Positions 36,985 through 46,255 are shown, counted from the stretch's first letter. The stretch: 64,000 nt of DNA from Lactococcus taiwanensis (GCF_014905395.1 NZ_BNDT01000003.1:1-64000); one strand, 5' to 3'. The notes: generated by a model not told the origin, from the sequence alone. Numbers and translations are program-made.

Positions 36985-37023
36985 ACGAAAAAATAAATTA
37001 TTACACTGATAAGAAAGGTTTTT

Positions 37024-38730
37024 ATGTCAAATATTAAAATCACCCCATTAGGTGGTGTCCGCGAGTTCGGTAAAAACATGTACCTGGCTGAAGTCGGAGA
37101 ACAAATTTTTGTTCTCGATGCAGGTTTGAAATACGCTGAGATGGATCAATTAGGAGTAGACTTTGTTATTCCTGATATTACCTACCTGTTAGAAAACGCA
37201 GATCGGGTAGCAGGAATCTTTTTGACGCACGGTCATGCAGATTCTATCGGAGCGCTTCCTTATATCGTTTCTGAATTAAAAGTTCCTGTTTTTGGTTCAG
37301 AATTAACAATTGAACTGGCTAAAATTAATGTAAAAAATTATGCAGATAGCCGAAAATTTAACGATTTTCATGTGGTAACAGAAGATACAGAGATCGATTT
37401 TGGTCAAGCTGTTATTTCTTTCTTCTCGACTACGCACACCATTCCTGAAAGTCTCGGAATTGTTATTTCGACGCCATCAGGTAATGTGGTTTATACGGGT
37501 GATTTCCGTTTTGATCCTGCAGTAGAAAAAGGCTACCGCACGAATATGCGTCGTTTAGCTGAAATAGGCAACAATGGGGTTCTTGCTTTGCTTTCTTCCT
37601 CACCCAATGCCCTTTCTACTCAACAATCGGCGAGCGAACATGAAATTTATGATAAAATCTATGATCATATCAACGATAGTGAGGGGCGCGTTATCATTGC
37701 ATGTAATGCGGGGAATTTAGGACGTATTCAGCAAACAATTGATGTTGCCATCAAATTGGGTCGTCGTGTTGCCTTTACAGGCGAAGACATGGATCAAATC
37801 ATTGAAACGGCTACGCGCCTGAAAAAATTGCGTATTGTTGATCGTAAATCCATTATTAAACCTAGCGAAATTAAAAAATTTCCCGATAATGAATTAGTGA
37901 TTTTGGAAACCGGTCGAATGGGTGAACCTCTTAAAACATTAGGAGATATGGCGCACCGTCGTCACAAGTATGTAAAAATCAAAGAAGGAGACTTGGTGCT
38001 TGCAGTGACAAGTCCATCAGTTTCTTACGAAACGATGATTGCTCGTATTGAAAATGATATTTACAAAGCCGGCGGTGTAATGAAGATGTTGGCTTCGGAC
38101 TTAAAAATTTCGGGCCATGCCAATGCACGTGACTTACAATTTTTGATTGACATTTTGCGTCCGAAGAATTTAATTCCTATTCAAGGCGAATATCGCGAAC
38201 TCAGTGCTCATGCAAATTTAGCTATGGAGATGGGGGTATTACCTGAGCATATCTTTATTGCAAAACGTGGTGAATCAGTCAGCTTTGAAAAAGGTGAGAT
38301 GGTCCCTTCTGGCGTGATTCAAGCCGAAAATGTGATGATTGACGGCTCAGGAGTAGGTGATATTGGATCAGTTGTCTTACGTGACCGTAAGGTTTTGTCT
38401 GAAGACGGCATTTTCATTGCGGTTATCACAATTTCTAAGACTGAACGTAAAATTGTAAGTAAATCTCGTGTTCATACGCGCGGCTTTGTCTACGTGAAAA
38501 CTTCCCGTGATTTGATGCGAGAAGCGGGTGAACTTGTCAATGTAACGGTTGATAAATATTTGTCAGGTAAAGATTTTGATTGGGCAGAAATTAAAGGAAG
38601 TATCCGCGATGCACTTGGAAAATTCCTTTATGAACAAACTAAACGTAAACCAGTTATATTGCCAGTTGTCATGGAAGCACGTCAACCTCAAGAGCTTAAC
38701 AAACGTTACGGTAGAAAAAATAATAAATAA
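37024..38730 (+). CDS. rnjB: Ribonuclease J2
   Basis: This beta-CASP metallo-beta-lactamase RNase (568 residues) belongs to the RNase J family, which forms J1/J2 complexes in mRNA decay. The metal motif, HxHxDH in active members, reads HGHADS here (residues 69-74). The last His is lost, as in weakly active J2 paralogues, so I call it J2. The beta-CASP and C-terminal domains are complete (SGHANARDLQ and QGEYREL are visible). The start has AGAAAGG upstream, and the leader is strongly structured. Confidence 0.88.
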   Translation: MSNIKITPLGGVREFGKNMYLAEVGEQIFVLDAGLKYAEMDQLGVDFVIPDITYLLENADRVAGIFLTHGHADSIGALPYIVSELKVPVFGSELTIELAKINVKNYADSRKFNDFHVVTEDTEIDFGQAVISFFSTTHTIPESLGIVISTPSGNVVYTGDFRFDPAVEKGYRTNMRRLAEIGNNGVLALLSSSPNALSTQQSASEHEIYDKIYDHINDSEGRVIIACNAGNLGRIQQTIDVAIKLGRRVAFTGEDMDQIIETATRLKKLRIVDRKSIIKPSEIKKFPDNELVILETGRMGEPLKTLGDMAHRRHKYVKIKEGDLVLAVTSPSVSYETMIARIENDIYKAGGVMKMLASDLKISGHANARDLQFLIDILRPKNLIPIQGEYRELSAHANLAMEMGVLPEHIFIAKRGESVSFEKGEMVPSGVIQAENVMIDGSGVGDIGSVVLRDRKVLSEDGIFIAVITISKTERKIVSKSRVHTRGFVYVKTSRDLMREAGELVNVTVDKYLSGKDFDWAEIKGSIRDALGKFLYEQTKRKPVILPVVMEARQPQELNKRYGRKNNK

Positions 38731-38737
38731 AAGTGAT

Positions 38738-38778
38738 AAAACCTCCTTATTTTCGTATAGAAGATTAGGAGGTTTTTT
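38738..38778 (+). terminator. rnjB terminator that also holds the next gene's ribosome site
   Basis: AAAACCTCCT (38738-38747) pairs with AGGAGGTTTT (38767-38776) around a 19-base loop, with T6 reaching the next start codon at 38779. The 3' arm is the Shine-Dalgarno sequence of the BspA-like gene. Confidence 0.85.
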
Positions 38779-40446
38779 ATGCGAAAAAATCAATTAGTTA
38801 AAGTTTCTATCTCACTGAGTGTGTGTTTAGGTGTGATTTATCCTTATTTGATGAGCTCTCCCGTCTCACTGTCCTCTTGGTCAGCACATGCCGCTACCGT
38901 TAATATGACTTATACCGATGAGCAACAGATTACTTATACTTTAGATGACACTCTGAAAACTGCTGAAGTAACAACTTATAGCGGAAAGCCTGGAGTAGAC
39001 ATAATCATCCCAGATAACCTTTGTGTAAATGGTAAGAGTTATGCTGTGACTTCCATTGGGACCTATGCTTTCTTAAACAGTGGGATTCATTCTGTTGTTA
39101 TTGGGAATAATGTGTCGGATATTAATACAAGCGCTTTTCAAACTACAACAGCCGCTCCCGATTATTATAAAAAAGCATTGATACAAGTGACTTTAGGCAC
39201 TAAAGTACAAAATATCAAAACAGATGCTTTTGCAGGAAATGCGTTATCACAACTTATTTTACCCGATGCTCTTCAAAAAATAGCTACCCGTGCTTTTTCT
39301 AATAATCAACTTACTACATTATCTATTGGAAAAAATGTAACGGATATCATGAGCAAAGCGTTTCAAAGTAATCAGCTCACGACAATCAGTTTTGACCCAT
39401 CGGCTCAAACAATAGTAGGTTCAGCTGCCTTTTCAGGAAGTCCAGTTCTCTCATTAACACTTGGAACAGGGGTATACTGGCCATCCGATGCACTTAATAA
39501 AGCAAGTCTTCTATTCAATCAATTAGATGATCTTCCTGAAACAGGGATACGATCAGTCAGCATAAGTCCAGAAGGAAGTTGTCAGAAAAGTTGGCTGCTC
39601 CAAGCACCGCTTGAAGAGGAAGTGGAAAAACAGGATGATAGCAATTCTACACCAAGTTTATCTGGAACGGAAAATTCTCCCACTCAAGATGAAATCAAAT
39701 CGCTAGAAACTACAACTACAGACGCAACAAACTTTGATAGTCCAACAACAGAAGATTCTAGAATGATATCTGATCTTGCTGTGACCAATGTACAAGATTC
39801 TGGTCCTTCCAAAAGCTCATCAGAAGAAGTTCAAAAAGAAAATAATGAAGAAAATACAAATATTAGCCCTATCCTAATAGAAACTCCGAAGCTTACTACG
39901 GTAAGTCCTTCAGTATCAGCAGCTTCATCGCTCTCCATATCAAGTAGTATAACAACTCATAATCCATCAGAGAAAACTGGACTAACAAAAACGGTTATTC
40001 CTGTGAGAGGGTTAGTTTCATCGAATTTATGGATGCCTGACCAATTAAAGGCTCAAAAAAACTTAAAACGGTTCACCTACCCAACTTTTTCAATGGTGAT
40101 TCCAAGTCTTTTGCCTCAGTCTAAGGCGAAATCAAAATTAAAGATTGTTCCGTACACCTCAGTTTTAGGACAAATAAAGCCTAACCCAAACAAGAAAAAG
40201 CTACTTTTATCTGCTGTGGCACCAGTATCAGCTCCCGCCTCTAAAAACGGTATTCTTAAAGCCCCATCTCAAGTACCACAAGAGAAAATTATTAAGAGTT
40301 TCGTAAAATCAAATATTCCCTCAGGCACCTCTACTCACAACAAGCTGGAAAAACTAGAATATGTTTTTTTATCAGTCACATTTTTGTTTGGCGTCCTTTT
40401 TGGAAAGTTTCTTCCAGTCCCTACAAAGAAAAACAGACTAAAATAA
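38779..40446 (+). CDS. BspA-like leucine-rich surface protein
   Basis: The 555-residue protein begins with a signal peptide (about 1-38, ending SAHAA). Then come about six BspA-type (LRR_5) repeats (residues about 80-245; pattern IGxxAF...LxxLxLPxxLxxI). A long Ser/Thr/Glu-rich region (about 260-520) follows, and a final hydrophobic helix (about 529-546) with a basic tail KKNRLK. No C-terminal LPxTG is seen; an LPETG at 252-256 is internal. It is probably membrane-anchored and exposed. Its AGGAGG is buried in the preceding terminator stem. Confidence 0.8.
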   Translation: MRKNQLVKVSISLSVCLGVIYPYLMSSPVSLSSWSAHAATVNMTYTDEQQITYTLDDTLKTAEVTTYSGKPGVDIIIPDNLCVNGKSYAVTSIGTYAFLNSGIHSVVIGNNVSDINTSAFQTTTAAPDYYKKALIQVTLGTKVQNIKTDAFAGNALSQLILPDALQKIATRAFSNNQLTTLSIGKNVTDIMSKAFQSNQLTTISFDPSAQTIVGSAAFSGSPVLSLTLGTGVYWPSDALNKASLLFNQLDDLPETGIRSVSISPEGSCQKSWLLQAPLEEEVEKQDDSNSTPSLSGTENSPTQDEIKSLETTTTDATNFDSPTTEDSRMISDLAVTNVQDSGPSKSSSEEVQKENNEENTNISPILIETPKLTTVSPSVSAASSLSISSSITTHNPSEKTGLTKTVIPVRGLVSSNLWMPDQLKAQKNLKRFTYPTFSMVIPSLLPQSKAKSKLKIVPYTSVLGQIKPNPNKKKLLLSAVAPVSAPASKNGILKAPSQVPQEKIIKSFVKSNIPSGTSTHNKLEKLEYVFLSVTFLFGVLFGKFLPVPTKKNRLK

Positions 40447-40532
40447 ACCTCAAATGCTGTTGCTGTATTCAAATTTTTCTAAAGAAATGTTATAATGAAG
40501 TAATTGTAAAAAAGTAGAATTGGATAATAAAA

Positions 40533-42089
40533 ATGGCATTTGAAAACTTAACTGAACGCTTGCAGAATGTATTTAAAAATCTGCGTGGCAAGAAAAAAAT
40601 TACTGAAGCAGATGTTACAGAAATTACGAAAGAAATTCGTGTTGCTCTTCTTGAAGCCGACGTTGCTCTTCCCGTCGTCAAAAAATTTATTAAGGCTATC
40701 AGAGAGCGTGCTGTCGGTGTAGAAGTCTCTGAAGCTTTAAACCCAGCTCAACAAATTATCAAGATTGTTGATGAAGAATTAACAGCTATCTTAGGTGGTG
40801 GTGAAGTTGAATTACTTAAATCTCCAAAAATACCCACTATCATCATGATGGTAGGGTTACAAGGGGCTGGTAAAACGACTTTTGCAGGGAAGCTTGCAAA
40901 AAAACTTAAAGAAGAACAAGATGCTCGACCTTTAATGATAGCAGCTGACGTCTACCGTCCTGCAGCGATAGATCAATTAAAAAACCTAGGGGAGCAACTT
41001 GATATTCCTGTCTATGATGAAGGAACTAGCCAAAAACCAGTTGATATCGTAAAAAATGGTTTAGCAAAAGCAAGAGAAGAACGCAAAGATTACGTTCTTA
41101 TTGATACAGCGGGTCGTCTTGAAATTGATGATACTTTAATGAATGAGCTTCAGGAAATTAAGGCACTCGCTACTCCGACTGAAATATTACTCGTTGTAGA
41201 TGCAATGACTGGTCAAGTCGCAGCGCAAGTTGCGAAAACATTTGATGAGAAGCTTGACATTACAGGGGTTATCATCACTAAACTTGATGGGGATACTCGT
41301 GGTGGTGCAGCTCTCTCTATACGTGAAATTACTGGAAAACCCATTAAATTTACCGGGACTGGTGAAAAATTAACTGATTTAGAAATATTTTATCCAGATC
41401 GTATGAGCTCACGTATTCTTGGTATGGGAGATATGCTTACTCTGATTGAGAAGGCTCAAGCCAATTATGATGAGGAACAATCAGCTAAGTTAGCTGAAAA
41501 AATGGCTGAAAATCGGTTTGACTACGAAGATTTTGTGGAACAATTAGATCAAGTGACAAATATGGGCCCTATGGAAGATATCATGAAGATGATTCCAGGA
41601 ATGTCTCAGATGCCAGGTTTAGATCAAGTAAAAGTTGATCCAAAAGATATTGCCAGAAAAAGAGCGATGGTCTTGTCTATGACACCCCAAGAACGACATC
41701 TGGAAGTAGAACTTTCACCAGCGCGCAGACGTCGTATTGCTGCAGGTTCTGGAAATACTTTTATCGAAGTTAACAAATTCATCAAGCAGTTTAATCAATC
41801 TAAAGAAATGATGCAAGGCATCATGAATGGTGATATGAATGCGATGATGCAAAAAATGATGGGTGGCGCTGGCGGAAAAATGCCCAACATGCCAGGTATG
41901 AATTCAAACATGCCTGATATGTCTTCACTTGGCGATTTGCAAGGAATGATGGGTTCGAATAATGGTAGTACACCTGATATGAGTTCCATGTTTGGAGGAG
42001 GTCTCAAAGGTAAGGCGACTGAATTTGCGATGAAGCAAGCTATGAAACGTGCTCAAAAAAAGATGAAAAAAGGCAAAAAGAAAAAATAA
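40533..42089 (+). CDS. ffh: Signal recognition particle protein Ffh
   Basis: Ffh (518 residues) is the SRP54 GTPase that delivers membrane proteins to the translocon. The N domain is followed by the GTPase G domain with GLQGAGKTTFAGKLA (about 108-122), DTAGR and TKLDGD. The C-terminal M domain is Met-rich, with a long tail of MPNMPGMNSNMPDM repeats and a Lys-rich end. A TATAAT promoter lies at about 40489. It is followed by a bidirectional terminator. Confidence 0.96.
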   Translation: MAFENLTERLQNVFKNLRGKKKITEADVTEITKEIRVALLEADVALPVVKKFIKAIRERAVGVEVSEALNPAQQIIKIVDEELTAILGGGEVELLKSPKIPTIIMMVGLQGAGKTTFAGKLAKKLKEEQDARPLMIAADVYRPAAIDQLKNLGEQLDIPVYDEGTSQKPVDIVKNGLAKAREERKDYVLIDTAGRLEIDDTLMNELQEIKALATPTEILLVVDAMTGQVAAQVAKTFDEKLDITGVIITKLDGDTRGGAALSIREITGKPIKFTGTGEKLTDLEIFYPDRMSSRILGMGDMLTLIEKAQANYDEEQSAKLAEKMAENRFDYEDFVEQLDQVTNMGPMEDIMKMIPGMSQMPGLDQVKVDPKDIARKRAMVLSMTPQERHLEVELSPARRRRIAAGSGNTFIEVNKFIKQFNQSKEMMQGIMNGDMNAMMQKMMGGAGGKMPNMPGMNSNMPDMSSLGDLQGMMGSNNGSTPDMSSMFGGGLKGKATEFAMKQAMKRAQKKMKKGKKKK

Positions 42090-42091
42090 AT

Positions 42092-42120
42092 AAAAAAACA
42101 GGTGATTTACCTGTTTTTTA
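42092..42120. terminator. Bidirectional terminator between ffh and the acetyltransferase
   Basis: AAAACAGGT-GATTT-ACCTGTTTT with A and T runs on both sides, between convergent genes. Confidence 0.9.
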
Positions 42121-42621
42121 TTTTGCCTTTAAATATTCTGATTTCAATATTCCCATAAAATAGCTATCGTGATATTTTCCCCCTGCAAAAAATTGTTCTT
42201 TAATTGTACCTTCAATTTCAAAACCTAATTTTTTGTAAATATGAACTGCTGGAGCGTTATCAACATCGACCCAGAGATAAACCTTATGCATATTCAAAGT
42301 ATTAAATGCGTAATCAACTCCTTTTTTGAGGGCCTTTTGAGCATATCCCTGACCAGAGAATTGGCTCATAATGACAATTTGAATTTCGCAAGTACGATGA
42401 ATATAATCAATAGCCATAAGCTCGACAATGCCAGCAAATTGACTTTCTATATCAATGACGAAGCGACGTTCTTCATTATCGTGAATGTGTTTATCATAAA
42501 GACTTGTTAATTCATCCAAGGATTCATAAGGTTCTTCAAACCACAGGCGCATTGTTTCTGCTTTATTATTGATAATGTGAATATTTTTTAAATCAGTACG
42601 TTCTAATGCTCTAATTTCCAA
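42118..42621 (-). CDS. GNAT N-acetyltransferase, SpeG-like
   Basis: This 167-residue GNAT protein resembles spermidine N-acetyltransferases (SpeG). The acetyl-CoA motif A lies in VIMSQFSGQGYAQKALKKG (Q/RxxGxG/A type, near residue 95), with the following VDVDNAPAVHIYKKLGFEIEG block typical of motif B. The exact acceptor, polyamine or other amine, is inferred. It is monocistronic and convergent with ffh. Confidence 0.82.
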   Translation of the reverse strand: MEIRALERTDLKNIHIINNKAETMRLWFEEPYESLDELTSLYDKHIHDNEERRFVIDIESQFAGIVELMAIDYIHRTCEIQIVIMSQFSGQGYAQKALKKGVDYAFNTLNMHKVYLWVDVDNAPAVHIYKKLGFEIEGTIKEQFFAGGKYHDSYFMGILKSEYLKAK

Positions 42622-42743
42622 TTTATTTTTCCTGTTCTTTATCGTTTTTAAAAGTAACTCATAATTAAATAAAAGCTTCTCAATATCAAAAAGCCTTCTA
42701 TTAATAGATTAGAAGAACTTTCTTAACTTAAGCTTATGATATC

Positions 42744-43319
42744 TTATTTGAAGAGTCCAAATCCACCATTCCAAGATATTTTTTCCGAACTCGCTAAGGA
42801 AATTTGCAAAAACCCAATCGCTTCTAGCTCACGAGCTCGTTTTAGATTGCCCGCATCCATCATTTCTATACCACTAGTTTTTAATGTGTCAACGAGTTTA
42901 TGTTTAGCCTCAGCGCTGTCACCTGCCATAAGAACAGTTGTTTTCAAATTATTAGCCATTTTTTTTGAAGAAAGTGTGGCAGCAAAGTTGGTATTAAAAG
43001 CTTTTATCACATCTGCCTCAGGAACTTGTTCAGCAATAAGAGCTGCAGCAGAACGATCAGCAGGGACTACAAGTTCGTCAAAAGTCGTGAAATCAACTGG
43101 ATTTGTAAGGTCAACGATTATTTTTCCTTTAAATTCATCTTTATAATCGCTAAGAATATGCGCTATCGCTGTGTAAGGAACAGCAAGAACAATAATTTCA
43201 CCAAGTTGATCATGTGGTGAGTCTGAAACGAGGTAGCTTACGGTGTTATCACCTTCAGAGAATAATCCCCCAATTGCACGTCCCATGTTACCTTGTCCAA
43301 AAATAGTGATTTTTGCCAT
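42744..43319 (-). CDS. NADPH-dependent F420 reductase-like protein
   Basis: This 191-residue protein has an N-terminal Rossmann fold (ITIFGQGNMGRAIGGLF) and the pattern of NADP oxidoreductases related to F420:NADP reductase. Lactic acid bacteria lack F420, so the true substrate is unknown; such proteins are often annotated only by fold. GGAG precedes its ATG on the minus strand. It is divergent from azlC. Confidence 0.75.
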   Translation of the reverse strand: MAKITIFGQGNMGRAIGGLFSEGDNTVSYLVSDSPHDQLGEIIVLAVPYTAIAHILSDYKDEFKGKIIVDLTNPVDFTTFDELVVPADRSAAALIAEQVPEADVIKAFNTNFAATLSSKKMANNLKTTVLMAGDSAEAKHKLVDTLKTSGIEMMDAGNLKRARELEAIGFLQISLASSEKISWNGGFGLFK

Positions 43320-43492
43320 ATGAGTCTCCTTTATATTTTTCTAATACCTTTATTATAACATTAGAAAAATTCGAGGGATATCAAAAAGGCTCGTATTAAT
43401 TCTACGGATTTTCATTTTGTAGTCAATTGACAAGAAGGAATAGAATGTGGGATAATAAAAAGATATTATATTTTTAGAAAAATTAGGGTAGG

Positions 43493-44200
43493 ATGAATTC
43501 AGAATTAACATTTAAACAAGGTTTAATCGATACTTTACCAACTGTATTTGGCTATATTGGGATTGGTATAGCTTTTGGGATGATTGGGCACAGCGCTGGT
43601 TTTAGCGTTGGACTCATTTTTTTGTTGTCGGCAATTGTCTACGCGGGATCAGCACAATTTATTATGATAACGATGTTAGCAACGCATAGTCCGATATTAT
43701 CTATTATGTTGAGCGTTTTTTTAGTTAATTCAAGAATGATACTTATGAGCATGACTACGGCTTCTTTTTTTAAAGAAGAGAAATTGCTAAAAAATATTGT
43801 TTTGGGAACTCTACTAACGGATGAAAGTTTTGCTTTAGGAATGAATAAGCGAAATTATACAGCTGGAAAACTTAGTTTCTCTTGGTTTAATGCTGCCAAC
43901 TTGATTGCATATACTATCTGGGCTTTAGCAAGTGTAATGGGAGCACTTTTAGGACGTCTACTTACCGATCCCCGAAAACTTGGCTTAGGCTTTGCAGTTA
44001 TTGCAATGTTTATCGGATTGATGTATCTTCAGTTGATAAGTGATAAAACTTTAGGAAGAGCTTTGCAGCTATTGATGATTGGAATAACGTTTATTTTGTT
44101 CTACCTGGGACTTATTTTTATTCCAGAAAATCTACTTGTATTGGTGGTTACTTTGGTGGCATGTGCTTTAGGTGTGGGGGTGAAACGTGTCTTCTTTTGA
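43493..44200 (+). CDS. azlC: AzlC family amino-acid exporter, large subunit
   Basis: The predicted 235-residue membrane protein belongs to the AzlC (LIV-E) family, which exports branched-chain amino acids together with AzlD. The motif YAGSAQFIMITML and the Gly-rich N-terminal stretch GYIGIGIAFGMIGHSAG are visible, with about six hydrophobic segments. It overlaps azlD by 14 bases, as expected for this two-subunit system. Confidence 0.9.
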   Translation: MNSELTFKQGLIDTLPTVFGYIGIGIAFGMIGHSAGFSVGLIFLLSAIVYAGSAQFIMITMLATHSPILSIMLSVFLVNSRMILMSMTTASFFKEEKLLKNIVLGTLLTDESFALGMNKRNYTAGKLSFSWFNAANLIAYTIWALASVMGALLGRLLTDPRKLGLGFAVIAMFIGLMYLQLISDKTLGRALQLLMIGITFILFYLGLIFIPENLLVLVVTLVACALGVGVKRVFF

Positions 44201-44513
44201 ATATATTTTGTTGACGATCGCTGGTTGTGGTCTTGTCACTTGGTTGTCTCGTGTCCTTCCTTTTTTATTATTAAAGAAAATGACATTACCAAAACTGCTT
44301 GTGGAATATCTAAGCTTTGTTCCTATCGTGATTATGTCTGCGCTATGGATTTCAAATCTATTTATACAAGATTTGGGACATCTTCCGATGATTAATTGGG
44401 ATAATTTTTGGGCGTCACTTCCCACGCTTTTGGCAGCCATTTTGACTAAGAACTTATTAGTTATCGTGCTCGTTGGTATTTTTTCTCTAGCTTTAATTCA
44501 GCTCGTCTTTTAA
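44187..44513 (+). CDS. azlD: AzlD family amino-acid exporter, small subunit
   Basis: This 108-residue protein has three to four hydrophobic segments and the AzlD pattern CGLVTWLSRVLPFLLL near the N terminus. It starts with GTG, with GTGGGGGTG as ribosome site inside azlC. It is the obligate partner of AzlC. A large hairpin built on the palindrome follows. Confidence 0.88.
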   Translation: MSSFEYILLTIAGCGLVTWLSRVLPFLLLKKMTLPKLLVEYLSFVPIVIMSALWISNLFIQDLGHLPMINWDNFWASLPTLLAAILTKNLLVIVLVGIFSLALIQLVF

Positions 44514-44564
44514 GAATTTTGCTGTCTTCATTTAGAATGGAAGGATCAAATTATGAGGATAGTG

Positions 44565-44613
44565 AAACCCGTAGCTTTACTGACCGAGCTGTCAGTAAAG
44601 CTATGGGTTTTAA
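44565..44613 (+). terminator. Long terminator built around the palindrome
   Basis: AAACCCGTAGCTTTACTGAC pairs with GTCAGTAAAGCTATGGGTTT, one G-U/A-C position apart from perfect, around CGAGCT. T residues follow. This is the longest stem in the family. Confidence 0.85.
44580..44595. repeat. CTGAC-N6-GTCAG palindrome, exact
   Basis: The core is CGAGCT. It is the centre of the 20-bp terminator stem after azlD. Confidence 0.95.
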
Positions 44614-44737
44614 AAGTAGGGGTTTATAGGTTAACGAACAGGAAATTTTATTGAGCCATTATCTTATGTTAGAATGAAAAATGTATAGAAGCGTAAACGC
44701 GCTCACCGAAAAGTTCAAATACGAGGAGGTTTTATCA

Positions 44738-45577
44738 ATGAAAGCACCATTATTGACAATGAATGACGGACATGAAATACCAACTATTGGTTTAGGGACT
44801 TATCAGATTCGAGGAGGCAGCGGTTTGGATCAAGTTCTTACGGCCATCCAAAGCGGTTATCGCCTATTAGATACCTCCACAAACTATGACAGCGAAGGAG
44901 TAGTGGGAGAAGCAATCAGACGTTCGGGTATACCACGTTCCGAATTTTTCGTAACAACAAAATTACCAGGAAAATATCATCACTATGAAGATGCACTGTC
45001 AATGATACAAGAATCATTGTTTCGCATGGGATTAGAGTACTTTGATTTGTACCTCATTCACTGGCCTTTGCCAAAGCGTGGCCTTTATGTAGAAGCGTGG
45101 GAAGCCCTTATCAGAGCCCAAAAGCTGGGTCTTATTCGTTCCATTGGGGTTTCTAATTTCGAACCAGAACATTTAGATAAAATTATTGATAAAACTGGGG
45201 TTACTCCTGCTGTCAATCAAATCGAAATTCACCCTTACTGGGTACAAAAGCGAATGTTAGAGGAAAATAAAAAACGAGGCATTCTCACTGAAGCTTGGAG
45301 CCCCATGGGACGGGGGAACGATGCTTTGCAAGAACCTATTATTACAGAGCTCGCTACAAAGTACAAAAAAACCTCTGGCCAGATTGTATTACGCTGGCAT
45401 ATAGACCGGGGAATTCTTCCTATTCCTAAGTCAAGGGATTTTATCCATCAACGCGAGAATCTTAATATCTTTGACTTTGAGCTGACCCAAGAAGAAATCG
45501 AACAAATCAATTCTTTAGAAAAATTAGATGGGCGCATCGACAATCAAGACCCAAATGAGTATGAAGAATTTGAATAA
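44738..45577 (+). CDS. Aldo/keto reductase
   Basis: This 279-residue NADPH-dependent aldo/keto reductase has the family tetrad: Asp and Tyr in LLDTSTNYDSE, Lys in TTKLPGK, and His in YLIHWPLP. The C-terminal IPKSRDFIHQRENLNIFDF signature binds NADPH. The ATG at 44738 has GAGGAGG seven bases upstream; the in-frame ATG at 44681 is too near the promoter. The substrate is unknown, with relatives acting on glyoxal and 2,5-diketogluconate. It is the last core gene before the WxL region. Confidence 0.88.
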   Translation: MKAPLLTMNDGHEIPTIGLGTYQIRGGSGLDQVLTAIQSGYRLLDTSTNYDSEGVVGEAIRRSGIPRSEFFVTTKLPGKYHHYEDALSMIQESLFRMGLEYFDLYLIHWPLPKRGLYVEAWEALIRAQKLGLIRSIGVSNFEPEHLDKIIDKTGVTPAVNQIEIHPYWVQKRMLEENKKRGILTEAWSPMGRGNDALQEPIITELATKYKKTSGQIVLRWHIDRGILPIPKSRDFIHQRENLNIFDFELTQEEIEQINSLEKLDGRIDNQDPNEYEEFE

Positions 45578-46255
45578 AGACTTACTCTCCGATTTTTAGA
45601 AGTTTTAGTCTTTTCGTTCTAAAATAAAACTTACATATAAAATCAAATAAAACGCCTTACTCTCAAAAAGAATAAGGCGTTTTAGTGTACCGATTTTTAA
45701 AAGCTCCGAGATATGATTAATTCAGAAGCATAAAATTTTAGAAATCGTACAAATCAGACCTTCCCCTTTCAATTTTGTACTAAAAATACTTCTTTACATC
45801 GCATATAGCCCTCTAAAAAATTCTCATTTTTGCTAATTTAGCTCAGGTTAAAAGATTGAATATGCGCCTACCCAAGTACAAATTCCAGCTCTATTGAGAA
45901 TATGCAAAAAAAACATATACGTAATATATTACATTTTTTAATGTGAAGCTGTAACGGTTTTAAGAAAAGCTTGATAAATAAGGGTTTTGGAAGTTTAAAT
46001 TGGCAGAAAAATTACCGGGATTACTTTATGGTATCTTAATAACTTTATTTAAGATATATTTCTGAATTTTAAAACCAAACAACTTTTTTGAATAGCATAA
46101 AATTATCCTTTAGAATAAGTTACTGTTAAGGCGTTCAGCCAATGGAAATTCGAATTAACCATTTTTAAAAAATAAAATTTGCTTACTAATAAAGCTAAAT
46201 GGTAAATAAGGTAAATAAATTTGACATCTTTTTGAAATGAGGAGGGGCTAGAGAA
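45578..46255 (+). other. AT-rich gene-free region before the WxL cluster
   Basis: This 678-base stretch holds the aldo/keto reductase terminator (45649-45683). Very AT-rich sequence without a convincing open frame or RNA follows. A TTGACA-like box lies at about 46221, close to the WxL gene. No palindrome copy occurs here. It could be a remnant of an insertion boundary, but no repeat ends or att-like duplication were seen. Confidence 0.6.
45649..45684 (+). terminator. Terminator of the aldo/keto reductase gene
   Basis: AAAACGCCTTA and TAAGGCGTTTT form an 11-bp stem around a 13-base loop. Confidence 0.88.

Larger units (their letters stand above)
36668..37023 (+). promoter_or_regulatory. Structured leader region of rnjB
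   Basis: This gene-free region carries a TATACT promoter (36808-36813) with a perfect hairpin AGAGGCTGG-AAAG-CCAGCCTCT (36818-36839) starting at about the transcription start. Two more dyads follow: TGATTCT...AGAATCA (about 36846-36868) and CTCGA...TCGAG (about 36887-36902). Then comes a nested terminator-like element around the palindrome at 36947. The layout suggests attenuation or mRNA end protection of the RNase J2 message. No known class is recognised. Confidence 0.5.

Noticed and set aside
39532-39546. LPETG in the BspA-like protein as a sortase signal
   Set aside because: It is 300 residues from the C terminus and is not followed by a hydrophobic segment and basic tail.
45684-46255. 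Possible insertion-element or att-site remnants before the WxL cluster
   Set aside because: No terminal inverted repeats, target duplications, transposase fragments or tRNA-end repeats could be found.
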